Assembly (NCBI RefSeq): GCF_002001205.1
Contig: NZ_MUNZ01000131.1
Span: 1 to 64,000 of the forward strand
DNA length: 64,000 nucleotides
Direction: 5' to 3'
Origin: Hydrogenophaga sp. A37
GTDB lineage: Bacteria > Pseudomonadota > Gammaproteobacteria > Burkholderiales > Burkholderiaceae_C
Shown here one piece after another: positions 38,365 through 47,761 of this stretch; positions within the stretch are counted from its first letter, which is position 1, and every line of letters starts with the position of its first letter. The notes beneath the pieces are model-generated. The model worked only from the letters and a program-made list of their open reading frames with translations. It had not been told where the DNA came from and did no database searches. The position numbers and the translations under genes were made by a program.

Positions 38365-39970
38365 AACCGTCACTCAGGTCAGCGCGCTGGCTCACGTTCA
38401 GTCCTACCACGAGCGCAGCAAGCACCGGCTGGGCGCCTACGCCGCCGGCCCGGAAACGCTGGACTGGGACGCCCAGCCCGACCCGTTCCGCCGCTTCGCT
38501 GGCGCGCCGCTCACGCCCCTGCCGCTGGACGCCGCCGAAGAATCCATCGGCTGGAATCAACTCTTCGAGCCCGGGCGCGAGGCCCGCTCAGCGAACCTGG
38601 CCCAGATCGGCCGCCTGTTCGAGCTCTCGTTCGCGCTCTCGGCCTGGAAAGAGCTTGGCCCAGACCGCTGGGCGCTGCGCATCAACCCCTCCAGCGGCAA
38701 CCTGCACCCGACCGAGGTCTACCTCGTGACGCAAGGCCTGCCCGACCTGACCGATGGCGTGTACCACTACGCGCCCAAGGAACACGCGCTGGAGCTGCGC
38801 GCCGCCTTCGATGGGCCAGCCACCGCGCCGCGCCTGCTGGTGGGCTTCAGCTCGATCCACTGGCGCGAGGCCTGGAAATACGGCGAGCGCGCTTTTCGCT
38901 ACTGCCAGCTCGACATGGGCCACGCCATCGGCGCCCTGCGCTACGCCGCCGCCCTGCTGGGCTGGCGTGTGCGCGAGCTGGGCCTGGGCCACGTCGAACT
39001 GGCCGCGCTCATGGGCCTGGACCGTGCGGGCGATTTTCTGCACGCGGAGGGCGAAGAGGACGAGGCCGTGTTCGAGCTGTGTTTTGAAGCGATCAACACG
39101 CCGCCGCTGGACTTGCCCGAGGTGCTGGCCGGTGCCAGCTGGTTCGGACAAGCCAACCGCCTCGATGCCCACCCGATGTACCGCTGGCCGGTGATCGACG
39201 CCGTGGCCCAGGCCTCGCGCCGCCTCACCGCCAAGCCCACCCCGGCGCTGCCCGCGCAGGCCCGCCGCACGCTGCTGCCCAGCAGCACAGCCAAGGCCTC
39301 GCAACTGATCCGCCAGCGCCGCAGCGCCCAGCGCTTCGACCGCAGCGCCCGCACTCACACCGCCACCCTCTGGCCCCTGCTCACCGCGCTCATGCCCGCG
39401 GGCCAGCTGCCCTGGGACATGGGCCAGGACGGCGCCCAGGTGCACGCGGTGCTGTTCGCCCACCGGGTGGACGGCCTCGCGCCCGGCGCCTACCTGCTGC
39501 CGCGCAACATCACGGCCCAGGCGCGGCTGCAAGCCGCCCTGCCCCAACTCACCTGGAAGCCGGTCGACCGCTGCCCCGCCGACATCCCGCTGGTCGAACT
39601 CGCCCCGAACCCCGCACTGGCCGGCACGCTGCGCGCCCTCTCCTGCCACCAGGCCATCGCCGCCGACGCGGTGTTCGTGATCGCCTTGCTGGCCGAGCTG
39701 CCGTCGATCAAAAGCGAACAAGCCTGGCTGTACAGTGACCGCCTGCGCGAAGCCGGCCTGATCGGCCAGGTGCTTTACCTCGAAGCCGAAGCCGCCGGCC
39801 TGCGCGGCACCGGCATCGGCTGCTTTTTCGACGACCCGGTGCGCGAGCTGCTCGGCCTGGGCGCCCCCGGCACCGAAGCCTGGCAGGTGCTCTACCACTT
39901 CAGCGTCGGCCTGCCGGTGGCGGACGCGCGCATTGCCAGCACACCCCCCTACCCGGAGCCCCGCCCATGA
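38357..39970 (+). CDS. SagB/ThcOx-family dehydrogenase with two nitroreductase domains
   Basis: 537 residues. Two copies of the flavin (FMN) nitroreductase-like SagB fold: first ~90-260 (LRINPSSGNLHPTEVYLV, YCQLDMGHAIGALRYAAALL), second ~310-530 (LIRQRRSAQRFDRSARTHTA, EAGLIGQVLYLEAEAAGLRG, IGCFFDDPVRELLGLG). SagB proteins oxidise azolines in RiPP toxins, but there is no YcaO cyclase or precursor peptide nearby. In this operon a redox or flavin-dependent role tied to nitrogen fixation is more likely, though unproven. Confidence 0.85.
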   Translation: MAETVTQVSALAHVQSYHERSKHRLGAYAAGPETLDWDAQPDPFRRFAGAPLTPLPLDAAEESIGWNQLFEPGREARSANLAQIGRLFELSFALSAWKELGPDRWALRINPSSGNLHPTEVYLVTQGLPDLTDGVYHYAPKEHALELRAAFDGPATAPRLLVGFSSIHWREAWKYGERAFRYCQLDMGHAIGALRYAAALLGWRVRELGLGHVELAALMGLDRAGDFLHAEGEEDEAVFELCFEAINTPPLDLPEVLAGASWFGQANRLDAHPMYRWPVIDAVAQASRRLTAKPTPALPAQARRTLLPSSTAKASQLIRQRRSAQRFDRSARTHTATLWPLLTALMPAGQLPWDMGQDGAQVHAVLFAHRVDGLAPGAYLLPRNITAQARLQAALPQLTWKPVDRCPADIPLVELAPNPALAGTLRALSCHQAIAADAVFVIALLAELPSIKSEQAWLYSDRLREAGLIGQVLYLEAEAAGLRGTGIGCFFDDPVRELLGLGAPGTEAWQVLYHFSVGLPVADARIASTPPYPEPRP

Positions 39971-40791
39971 AAGGCCAACGCGTCTTCCGCCGTCTCACCG
40001 TGGCCGAGCTCGGCCCCTGGTGCGCGGCCCACCCCAATGCCCTGCTGCTCGATACGCGCGACGCCGCCAGCCATGCACGCGACGGCTGGCCCGGTGCCGT
40101 GCGGCTCTGCAGCGACAACCAGGACGACCTGTTGCTGCGCACTGCCCGCGCGCGCCCGGTGCTGATCTACTGCTACCACGGCAACGCCAGCCAGCCCTGG
40201 GCTCAAACCTTCGCCGACTTCGGCTTCACCCAGGTGTTTGACCTCATCGGCGGCCAGACAGCCTGGGTCGCGGCGCAGAACGCGCCCGCACCGGCGGCGC
40301 CCGCCACGCCGCCCGCGCCGCCGCGCAAACCACCGACGCAAGCCCTGTCCGACTGGCTGCGCGCCGAAGGCTTCGACGACCCCGATGCGCGCGGCCCCCA
40401 CGGCAACACGCCCCTGATGCTCGCGGCCTGGCGCGGCGACGCCGCCATCGTGAGCGCCCTGCTTCACCACGGCGTGACCCTGGACGCGGTCAACCGCGAC
40501 GGCAACAACGCGCTCTGGCTGGCCTGCGTGCACGGCGATCTGTCGGGCATCGAACGCCTGGTGCGCGCAGGCGTGCCGATCGACCAGACCAACACCACCG
40601 GTGCCACCGCGCTGATGTACGCGTCCAGCAGCGGCAAGGCCACCGTGCTGCGCCAGCTGCTCGCGCTCGGTGCCGACGCCAGCCTGCGCACGCAGGACGA
40701 CTTCAGCGCGCTCGACATGGCCGCCAGCGTGGAATGCCTGCGCCTGTTGCGCCCAGCCCGCCAACCCATCCCCAGCGAAAGCCCCCCATGA
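39967..40791 (+). CDS. Rhodanese-ankyrin fusion protein
   Basis: 274 residues. N-terminal rhodanese domain (1-105) with catalytic Cys in VLIYCYHGNAS and LIGGQTAWVAAQ; an Ala/Pro linker; then ankyrin repeats from ~130 (GNTPLMLAAWRGDAAIVSAL, GNNALWLACVHGDLSGIERL, GATALMYASSSGKATVLRQL). Suggests sulfur transfer directed to a protein partner. Overlaps SagB and the ArsC-like gene by 4 nt each. A role in Fe-S or sulfur handling for nitrogenase is inferred. Confidence 0.88.
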   Translation: MKGQRVFRRLTVAELGPWCAAHPNALLLDTRDAASHARDGWPGAVRLCSDNQDDLLLRTARARPVLIYCYHGNASQPWAQTFADFGFTQVFDLIGGQTAWVAAQNAPAPAAPATPPAPPRKPPTQALSDWLRAEGFDDPDARGPHGNTPLMLAAWRGDAAIVSALLHHGVTLDAVNRDGNNALWLACVHGDLSGIERLVRAGVPIDQTNTTGATALMYASSSGKATVLRQLLALGADASLRTQDDFSALDMAASVECLRLLRPARQPIPSESPP

Positions 40792-41237
40792 GCCACCTCG
40801 TCTTCTTTGAAAAGCCCGGCTGCGGCGGCAACGCGCGCCAGCGCGCCGCGCTGCAGGCCGCCGGCCACACGCTGGAGCGGCGCAACCTGCTGACCGCGCA
40901 CTGGACCACCGAGGCCCTGCTTGAATTCCTCGCGCCGCTGCCCGTGCCCGAGTGGTTCAACCGCGCCGCGCCGCGCATCAAGAGTGGCGAGGTCGTGCCC
41001 GAGGCACTGGACGCCGAAGCCGCCCTGGCCCTGCTGATCGCTGAGCCGCTGCTGATCCGCCGCCCGCTGATGCTGAACGCCGAAAACGGCAGCCGCCACG
41101 TCGGCTTCGACACCGCCGCGGTCACGGCCTGGATCGGCCTCGAACCCTCGGCGCAACGCCCGCGCTCGCTCGAAGGCTGCAGCTCGCCCACCACTTCCTG
41201 TACCACCCCCACCGGAGGCCAACATGCCCATGTTTGA
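40788..41237 (+). CDS. ArsC-like nitrogenase-associated protein
   Basis: 149 residues of the ArsC/Spx thioredoxin-fold family, in the branch commonly labelled nitrogenase-associated protein. MSHLVFFEKPGCGGNARQRA places a single redox Cys at the arsenate-reductase-like position; also LEFLAPLPVPEWFNRAAPRI and LLIRRPLMLN. The C-terminus adds a short Cys-containing tail (LEGCSSPTTSC). Function unknown. Starts in the stop of the rhodanese-ankyrin gene and overlaps fmdB by 14 nt. Confidence 0.88.
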   Translation: MSHLVFFEKPGCGGNARQRAALQAAGHTLERRNLLTAHWTTEALLEFLAPLPVPEWFNRAAPRIKSGEVVPEALDAEAALALLIAEPLLIRRPLMLNAENGSRHVGFDTAAVTAWIGLEPSAQRPRSLEGCSSPTTSCTTPTGGQHAHV

Positions 41238-41472
41238 CTACCACTGCAAGGCCTGCCAGGCCGAGTTCGAGCTGCTGGTGCGAGCCAGCACCGTGCCCGC
41301 CTGCCCGCACTGCGCGAGCACCGAGCTGGAGAAGTGCGTCTCGCGCATCGCCCCGGCCGGCAAGATCGAAGCCATCCGCATGGCGCACCGGCGCGTGGCC
41401 CACGCGCAGGGTCATTTCAACAACTACAGCCAGTCGGATCAAGCCAAGATCCTCAAAGGAAAGCGAGTCTGA
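41224..41472 (+). CDS. FmdB-family zinc-ribbon protein
   Basis: 82 residues. The N-terminal zinc ribbon has C-x2-C (YHCKACQAEF) and C-x2-C (ACPHCASTELEKCVS), typical of the FmdB putative regulatory family. The C-terminal part is basic and may bind nucleic acid. Function of the family is unclear; the name derives from formamidase/amidase operons. In this unit it lies between the ArsC-like and OsmC genes. Confidence 0.88.
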   Translation: MPMFDYHCKACQAEFELLVRASTVPACPHCASTELEKCVSRIAPAGKIEAIRMAHRRVAHAQGHFNNYSQSDQAKILKGKRV

Positions 41473-41473
41473 T

Positions 41474-41911
41474 ATGGACCTCGTCTACAAAACAACCATG
41501 CTGACCCAGGGCGGTCGCGGCGGTCAGGTGCAGAGCGAAGACGGCAGCTTCAAGCTCAAGCTCGCCGTGCCCAAAGAGATGGGCGGCAGCGGCGAGGGGC
41601 CGAACCCCGAGATGCTGTTCGCAGCCGCCTTCGCGGCCTGTTTCGAACACTCCATCCGCCACATCGCCAAGGCCGACAAGCTGCCGCTGCGCGGCTGCTA
41701 CGTCGAGGCCACGCTCTCGATGTACGTGAACTTCGAAGGCGCCTACCGCATGGCGCTCAGCCTCACCGCCACGCTGGCCGGCCCGCTGGACCAGACCACG
41801 GCCGACAGCCTGATGGAACGCGCCAAGGGCATCTGCCCCTATGCCGACGCGACCAAGACCAACATGAGCCTCAACCTCAAGGCGGTGCTCGACACGCCGG
41901 TGACCGCTTGA
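41474..41911 (+). CDS. OsmC/Ohr-family peroxiredoxin
   Basis: 145 residues; the two reactive cysteines of the family are in FAAAFAACFEHSIRHIA and AKGICPYADATK. N-terminal GGRGGQVQSEDGSFKLKLAV is typical of Ohr-type organic hydroperoxide reductases. Starts 1 nt after fmdB stops. Removal of organic peroxides would suit nitrogen-fixing cells exposed to oxygen (inference). Confidence 0.9.
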   Translation: MDLVYKTTMLTQGGRGGQVQSEDGSFKLKLAVPKEMGGSGEGPNPEMLFAAAFAACFEHSIRHIAKADKLPLRGCYVEATLSMYVNFEGAYRMALSLTATLAGPLDQTTADSLMERAKGICPYADATKTNMSLNLKAVLDTPVTA

Positions 41912-41931
41912 CCGCTTGAGAGGTTTCGCCC

Positions 41932-42666
41932 ATGCCAGAACAGACCGCCCCTGAAGACCACGGCGCCGAAGCCTTCTTCCGCCAGCAGCGCGGCGCCTTT
42001 GAACACACGCTCGCCACCGCCGGCCCCGAGGCGGCGCTGCTGCAGGCCTGGGACAGCTTCGACGGCAACGTGGCGATCCAGTGCGAGGGCCAACCGCCCG
42101 TGGCCTGCGGCAAAGGCTGCGCCAGCTGCTGCGAACTGCGCGTGACCGCGCTCGCGCCCGAGGTGTTCGTGCTGGCCAACTACCTGCGCGCCACCGCGCC
42201 CACGCTGGCGAGCCACGGCATCGACCTCATCACCGCCGTGCGCGAGATCGACGCCGCCACCCGGGGGCAAGACGAAACGGCGCGCGTGGCGATGCACCGG
42301 CGCTGCGCCTTCGTGGTGAAGGGCGTGTGCCTGATCCACCGCGCGCGGCCACTGGCCTGCCGTGGCCACGCCTCGCACGACCGGCGCGCCTGCGTGGACG
42401 CCGCGGCCGGGCGCGCAAGCGAAGTGCCGTTTTCCGGGCCGCACCAGATGGTGCGCATGCTGCTGCAGTCGGCCCTGCAGGCCGCCCTGCGCCAGCAGGG
42501 CCTGGCCTGGGGAGCTTACGAACTGAACCACGCGCTGGTGCTGGCGCTGGACGCACCGGACGCGCAAGCCGCCTGGCTAAAGGGTGCCGACCCATTGGCC
42601 GAGGCGGCGGTGGATCTGGATCAGCGCGAGGCCATGGCGCCGGGGTTTGACGACATCCCGCGGTGA
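41932..42666 (+). CDS. YkgJ-family cysteine-cluster protein
   Basis: 244 residues with the YkgJ CxxxCxxCC-type cluster (ACGKGCASCCELRV) and later cysteines in RRCAFVVKGVCLIHRARPLA and ACRGHASHDRRACVDAA; probably binds zinc or Fe-S. Function unknown. Last gene of the rightward unit and left border of the accessory zone; its 3' end is repeated at 48662-48772 and 51618-51657. Confidence 0.88.
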   Translation: MPEQTAPEDHGAEAFFRQQRGAFEHTLATAGPEAALLQAWDSFDGNVAIQCEGQPPVACGKGCASCCELRVTALAPEVFVLANYLRATAPTLASHGIDLITAVREIDAATRGQDETARVAMHRRCAFVVKGVCLIHRARPLACRGHASHDRRACVDAAAGRASEVPFSGPHQMVRMLLQSALQAALRQQGLAWGAYELNHALVLALDAPDAQAAWLKGADPLAEAAVDLDQREAMAPGFDDIPR

Positions 42667-42929
42667 TTGCGCTAGGCGGGTGATCAACGTGCGGGTGGTC
42701 CGGCAGGCTGGGACAGCTTTATGTCAATCCTGAAGCAGCATCTGTGGTCCTGACCTAATTTCCTATGACTTGCCGGCCAAAGCCGCTCATAGCCACCTGA
42801 AAGAAGCCTGTCAGCAAAGGGCACACACAACCAGCGCAATCGAGGCACCACGCAGGGTTTGAGACCGCGTGCGAACCAACTCCTTCTGAAGCCCACTGGC
42901 AAGCAATCAAACGAGTGCGCTTCATCGCT

Positions 42930-45900
42930 TCAAGGTGGGTCGGAAGCGTCAGGATTGGGAGTCGTGATTTCGCTCGCTGAGGAAGCCTCGCGACTGATGA
43001 AGTACCGCAGTTCCCGGTCCGCTGCCAAGATGCTCTTAGACAAGCGACTGCCCAAGATTGCTGTCAATGAATTTCGGTACTTCTGTTCCGTCTCTGTTTT
43101 CCTACGGAGACGCCAAACAAGGGAGCTGTAACGGTAAAGGGTCAAGAGATTCTGTTCATCCTCTCGGGCTTTGAACACATCCCAGAGAATCTGGTGGCAA
43201 GACTCGAACAACCCATAGATTCTTTGGTTATACAAGTAGCTGTATGCGCGAGCGCAGTCGTCGAAATTCCGCCGAGTTAGAGTTCCTGACTCATCGATGG
43301 AAAGCCTGCAGGTACGAAGCAAAGCACGTACAAAGTTGTAGTGGTCGTTATCCGACCGACCTGACAAAAGGACTTCATTCAAAAGCAGATTCTTCTGCTC
43401 GGTATTGGGTGCTACGCGTGCTAAATCAAGCGCGATATTGTTGGCAACGACCTTGCAATGCCTCTTTCGCGCTTCGGCGTAGAGCGTACGCAGTCGCGCC
43501 GTCTTGTCCGGTGATTGCTCGTTGGACACGATGACGTATCGAGCGTTGACTGCAATCTTGCCTCTGGGATTTACGCTACGGCACGCCTCAGCAGCGGCAA
43601 TGATTTCTTCAGGGGGCACCTTAAGCGCCTGCTTGCACATCGCGATGGTCAGTAGCGTGCTTTCCTTGAACGAGTTGCTCTGTCCCACCAAATTTATGTC
43701 CGTGGCGATCTGATGGGCTCGCTCGACCTGACCGATCATCCTGAGCGCACTAGCGTGCGAACTGAGCAAGGACGCCAAGCTCAATGGCTCTATCACCGCC
43801 TGCTCGGTCGGCATGGCCGACACGTAGTCCTCGAAAATCTTCACAGCGCCGTCCAGAAACTGCGCCACGCCACGGAAATGGTCCCCCTGTGTGAGTAGCC
43901 CCACAAAGGATTCCGCCAGAGCCATAGCGACCTTCACGCGACCGTATTTCTGGGATTCCGTCGCGGCTCGGGCTTCGCGCAGGATAAGTGTGCTCGCATT
44001 GTCAATCGCCAGGGCGCCGCAGTTCGAACTCGAGAACTTCAGATCGGAAGGCGATTGGATGCCTCGCAGAGCCCAGTTGTCGCCAAAGTACAGCGCCAAC
44101 GCCTTCGAATTCAGCGTCTTCAATTCCGCCGCGGACAGGCTCTGCACAAGGTACTCGCGCACCGGACGGCATACGGTGAGTGCATTGCCTTGTTCTTGAG
44201 GAGCCGTTCCGCCCTCCAGCGACGTCATTATTGGATTTGAGTCGATCAAACCACGCTCTAGCAGAAGCGTGGCGTGACTGGGGTAGAAAGCCTTCGCGTT
44301 GAAGAATCGACGCACCCGGACCAGAGGTTCGCCTTGAGGGAATAGCGACAGGACTTTAAGCAACATGGCCGCTCGGCGACTATGCTCATCTTCGGATCCA
44401 TTCAACTCTTGAATGGCTTCGACAAGTGCATGGGGAATGTCATCTGGCCGAGCCGCGGCCTTGCCCGCGATGTCAACGTCCAAGTCGTACAGCGCCTGGG
44501 TGCCAACGACCTCCATGGCTCGAAGGATCGCGTCGATGCGCGTAGCAAGTCCTCCGCTATGGCGAAAGATGCGTGTGATTGCCTCCTGCGGTAGGTTCGA
44601 CGCTTGCTTGTGACTTGTCACGTACGCCGTCACGTCGGCCTCATCCAGAGGGCGCAGTTGGGTGAAGGATCCGAGATCGGCGCGCCGCGACCGCGATCGG
44701 ATGATGACGTGCAGGTGCTCTGAGAATTCGAGCAAGGTGTTAACAATGAAGAGCAGCTCTTGCTCAAGTTGGGCTCGGTTCCCACCTTCAATATTCACGT
44801 CGTCCAAAACGAGCATGCAGGAGCGTTGATCAAGCGCTTGGCACAACTCTTCCAAGCTACAGCCCACGCGCGGCCGCACATTTGCCAAGAACGACTCTTG
44901 TCCATCAAAAGTCCCAACGGGCAAGTAATAGATCTCTGCTGTGGTTCCCAGCAGGCGTGTAGAAACGACATTTATGAACTCGTCGCCACCGGTGCCCCAG
45001 GTGTCAACAAGCCACCCCTGCCGTCCGCTGGACAACGCGGCAAGGAGAAACTGCTGTTCTTCCTTGCGCACATTTGCCGCAGCAAGCGAATAGGCATTCG
45101 TCTTTCTTAGGCTCCCCAAGATGCGCCTTGCACCTGCATTGTCGACCAGGGATACCTCGGGCGCTTTGTCGGGACCAAGAAGTGGCCCGGGGGGCAACCA
45201 CGTGGCAGCCCGAGTCTGCAAGGCTAGTTCGAAGGCGTCGTCTATTAGGACCCAATTCGGATCCGCGATGAGCCGCCGGGCGCCATCCTTGAGCGGGAAC
45301 GCGAGTCGCGGCCAGATCTTCAGAGTCCTCTCGTCAGCGCTTTTTACCAACCGCAAGAACGAGTAGCCGTGATTGCGCTGTAGACCATCGGCGACAGTCT
45401 CCAAGCCGAAGATCGACGGCGCTTGAATTGCGATCTTCGTGGCGCCACCATTGAAGCTAGACAGACCAGTGACGCTATCGTGCATGTGCCCGAACAAATG
45501 GGCACAAAAGCGCGCGTTCACATGGATCTCCGAGTTCCAATGCGCAGCCGCCTTTGAATTCAACCAAGTTACCGGGTGATGAGTGACGACAAGGTTGAAT
45601 TGATTGCTCGCAGCCCATGCATCTGGATCATCGCCAGTCACGCTCTGCAGCTGGCGTACGTGAATGTTGAGATCCCCGATCCGGTTCTTTTCGCTCAGTT
45701 GTAGCCAAGCGGAATTTAGCCCGACAAGTCCGAGCGAGGCTCCGTCCTTGTGAATACGAGCCGATACATCACCCGGCAATAAGCCGGCCTCGTCGCCAAT
45801 CAGCGAAATGGGGGTACCGGCAAGGCTCGATGTCCACTTCGTGTATGCGGCAAAAGCATTCGAGACAGTAGCCCGGTACGGTGATTCGCCGTTCTCCCAG

Positions 45901-46283
45901 AAGTCTTGATGAATGTCCGGTGTTTGCCACCAGCTCCCAAGTGCAAGAGCACATGGGTCGATCTTGGAAGGACGCTGAAGATCATGATTGCCTGGTACCA
46001 CGAACAGCTTTGGCGAGCACCCTAGCGAGTTGAATACGGCCCAAAGTTCCATCAGAGCAGCATTGAGGGCGACATACTCTTGCGGTGACGATTCTTGCGT
46101 CAGATCACCCGAAAAGATGACCAGATCCCACGCCCCCGTCTTTTCATGCTGCTGTCTAAGGTCGTTAAAGAAGACAGTTTTGAACGTCGGCCACATCCAT
46201 TTTTGGCCGGTCATTCCCATGTGGAGATCACTGAGGTGAATGACGTTGAATTGAACGCCGCGACGCACTTCTCGCTGTGACAT
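42930..46283 (-). CDS. Metallophosphoesterase-STAND-like-TPR protein, candidate defence gene
   Basis: 1117 residues. Residues ~12-300 are a calcineurin-like phosphoesterase with all metal motifs: SDLH (D19, H21), GDLT (D60), GNHD (N99, H100), THHP (H235/H236) and GHMH (H266, H268). Residues ~400-640 look like a STAND/NACHT-type ATPase: Walker B MLVLDDV (D494, D495) and a sensor-like IIRSRSRRAD, but the P-loop place reads DTWGTGGDE and lacks GK[ST]. The rest is helical, TPR-like. The start at 46283 has an AGGGA ribosome-binding site. GC is visibly lower than in neighbours. Stand-alone gene; the architecture resembles effector-plus-sensor antiphage proteins, but function is inferred. Confidence 0.75.
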   Translation of the reverse strand: MSQREVRRGVQFNVIHLSDLHMGMTGQKWMWPTFKTVFFNDLRQQHEKTGAWDLVIFSGDLTQESSPQEYVALNAALMELWAVFNSLGCSPKLFVVPGNHDLQRPSKIDPCALALGSWWQTPDIHQDFWENGESPYRATVSNAFAAYTKWTSSLAGTPISLIGDEAGLLPGDVSARIHKDGASLGLVGLNSAWLQLSEKNRIGDLNIHVRQLQSVTGDDPDAWAASNQFNLVVTHHPVTWLNSKAAAHWNSEIHVNARFCAHLFGHMHDSVTGLSSFNGGATKIAIQAPSIFGLETVADGLQRNHGYSFLRLVKSADERTLKIWPRLAFPLKDGARRLIADPNWVLIDDAFELALQTRAATWLPPGPLLGPDKAPEVSLVDNAGARRILGSLRKTNAYSLAAANVRKEEQQFLLAALSSGRQGWLVDTWGTGGDEFINVVSTRLLGTTAEIYYLPVGTFDGQESFLANVRPRVGCSLEELCQALDQRSCMLVLDDVNIEGGNRAQLEQELLFIVNTLLEFSEHLHVIIRSRSRRADLGSFTQLRPLDEADVTAYVTSHKQASNLPQEAITRIFRHSGGLATRIDAILRAMEVVGTQALYDLDVDIAGKAAARPDDIPHALVEAIQELNGSEDEHSRRAAMLLKVLSLFPQGEPLVRVRRFFNAKAFYPSHATLLLERGLIDSNPIMTSLEGGTAPQEQGNALTVCRPVREYLVQSLSAAELKTLNSKALALYFGDNWALRGIQSPSDLKFSSSNCGALAIDNASTLILREARAATESQKYGRVKVAMALAESFVGLLTQGDHFRGVAQFLDGAVKIFEDYVSAMPTEQAVIEPLSLASLLSSHASALRMIGQVERAHQIATDINLVGQSNSFKESTLLTIAMCKQALKVPPEEIIAAAEACRSVNPRGKIAVNARYVIVSNEQSPDKTARLRTLYAEARKRHCKVVANNIALDLARVAPNTEQKNLLLNEVLLSGRSDNDHYNFVRALLRTCRLSIDESGTLTRRNFDDCARAYSYLYNQRIYGLFESCHQILWDVFKAREDEQNLLTLYRYSSLVWRLRRKTETEQKYRNSLTAILGSRLSKSILAADRELRYFISREASSASEITTPNPDASDPP

Positions 46284-46540
46284 AAAGATCCCTGAAGGTG
46301 GCGGGGAGCTTCGCCGCGAGCTCCGCCTAGTGTCAATCAAGTGTACGCTCGGGACGACAAGCGGACGACTGCCGTCGCTGTTGGATACCCTCAATCTTTG
46401 CGGCATCGCATCGATCCCTCTTGGCCAATAGCGGAAGACGCTATCAACGTACAACTCGCACCCGTTAGCGCTTGATCGCTAGCGTCCAAGAGCCCGCCAT
46501 CTTTCGCCAAGCGCAACCCTTTGACAGCCCCCGATCATCG

Positions 46541-46738
46541 TCGGCGAATCTGCTGTACAGGATGGCCGTATGAAGACCCCCAAGCTCAGCCGCAGCACTT
46601 CTTGAACTTCTTCGCACTCCCGCAAGGGCAAGCATCGTTGCGACCCGCCACAGCAAGGGCGGCATCTCGACGCGCGGGCCCAGGCCCTTCCAGGTTTCGC
46701 GCAGGTTGTAGACCGTCCAGATCGCATCGCCCACGGCC
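46541..46738 (-). pseudogene. Truncated copy of the yecA/SEC-C gene 3' end
   Basis: About 198 bp matching 52985-53192, the 3' end and downstream flank of the SEC-C gene at 53032-53736. It retains AIWTVYNLRETWK and the zinc-binding SEC-C motif GRNDACPCGSAKKFKKCCG, with frame damage between them. No start. It abuts the eamA stop and marks one edge of the metallophosphoesterase insertion. Confidence 0.85.
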
Positions 46739-46740
46739 TT

Positions 46741-47664
46741 TCAGCTGCTTTGCACACCACGGGCCGCCAGCGGCCGGACCGCATCGGTTCGGCCGGCCCA
46801 CCACAGCGCCGCGCCCATCAGCAGCACGCCCGCCCACTGCGTGCCATCCAGCGCCCGGCCATAGATCGCCACATCGAGCGCGATCGCGGCAATGGGGTAG
46901 ACGAACTGCAGCAGCGCAATCCGCCCGACCTCCAGCCGCTGCATGCCGGCATAGATCAGCGCATAGGCCAAGCCGGTGTGCAGCACACCCAGCCCCACCA
47001 GCCAGCCCCAGGTGGCGGCAGGCCAACCGCCCCACTGCGCTGGCAGCCCATGCCAGGCGGGCCACCAGGCCAGCAGCAGCGTTCCGGTGGCGCACTGCCA
47101 AAACGTCAAACCCAGGGAGCTGAGCGCGCGCTGCCGTCTGGCCAGCAGCGACACGGCCGCGTAGCACACCGACCCCATCACAGCCAACGCCAGGCCCCAG
47201 GCGAACAGTTGCTGCCCTGCCGGCAGGCCGGAGCGAAGCAGCCCGGTGGCCATCGTCAACCCCGCAAAGGCACCGAAGACGCCCAGCGCCCGCGCGAGAC
47301 CCAGCCGCTCGCCGAACAGCCAGGTTCCGGCCAGCAACAACCACAAGGGCTGCAAGTGAAAAGTCACCGTCGCCAACGCGATCGAGGTCCACTGGATGGC
47401 GGCAAAGAAGCTGGCCCACATCACCACCATCAGGCTGCCCGTCAGCATTGCCACGGCCATGCCTTGGCGTGTCGGACGCAGTTCCTTGAGCCTGCCGGTC
47501 GCCAACGCATAGGCCAGCAATGCCGCGCCGCCAAAGAGGCAGCGGAAGAACACCGCGGTCAGTGGGTGCTGGCCGGCCTGCTCAAGGAACAGCCCGAGCG
47601 TTCCCATCAGCAGGCCGCCGGCCACCATCAGCCCAGCACCGGAAGAGCGTTGTGTGTCTGTCAT
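46741..47664 (-). CDS. EamA-family (DMT superfamily) transporter
   Basis: 307 residues with ten predicted membrane helices in two EamA repeats: GLMVAGGLLMGTLGLFLEQ, LQPLWLLLAGTWLFGERLGL and LQFVYPIAAIALDVAIYG. Likely a metabolite exporter; substrate unknown. The start at 47664 (MTDTQRSSGAG) precedes the first helix. It is divergent from a LysR regulator 97 nt away, which probably controls it. Confidence 0.88.
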   Translation of the reverse strand: MTDTQRSSGAGLMVAGGLLMGTLGLFLEQAGQHPLTAVFFRCLFGGAALLAYALATGRLKELRPTRQGMAVAMLTGSLMVVMWASFFAAIQWTSIALATVTFHLQPLWLLLAGTWLFGERLGLARALGVFGAFAGLTMATGLLRSGLPAGQQLFAWGLALAVMGSVCYAAVSLLARRQRALSSLGLTFWQCATGTLLLAWWPAWHGLPAQWGGWPAATWGWLVGLGVLHTGLAYALIYAGMQRLEVGRIALLQFVYPIAAIALDVAIYGRALDGTQWAGVLLMGAALWWAGRTDAVRPLAARGVQSS

Positions 47665-47761
47665 GGCAGGACTGTCAGCTGGTTCCTGAAATTCGCAAAG
47701 CGCGATATTCTTGTGTGATTGATTCGATAAACGAAACCATCTCTGTTGCAGCCAACCCGAC

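Noticed and set aside
38357-39970. SagB-like gene as evidence for a thiazole/oxazole-modified peptide cluster
   Set aside because: No YcaO cyclase, precursor peptide or dedicated exporter is nearby, and the gene is embedded in the draTG operon.
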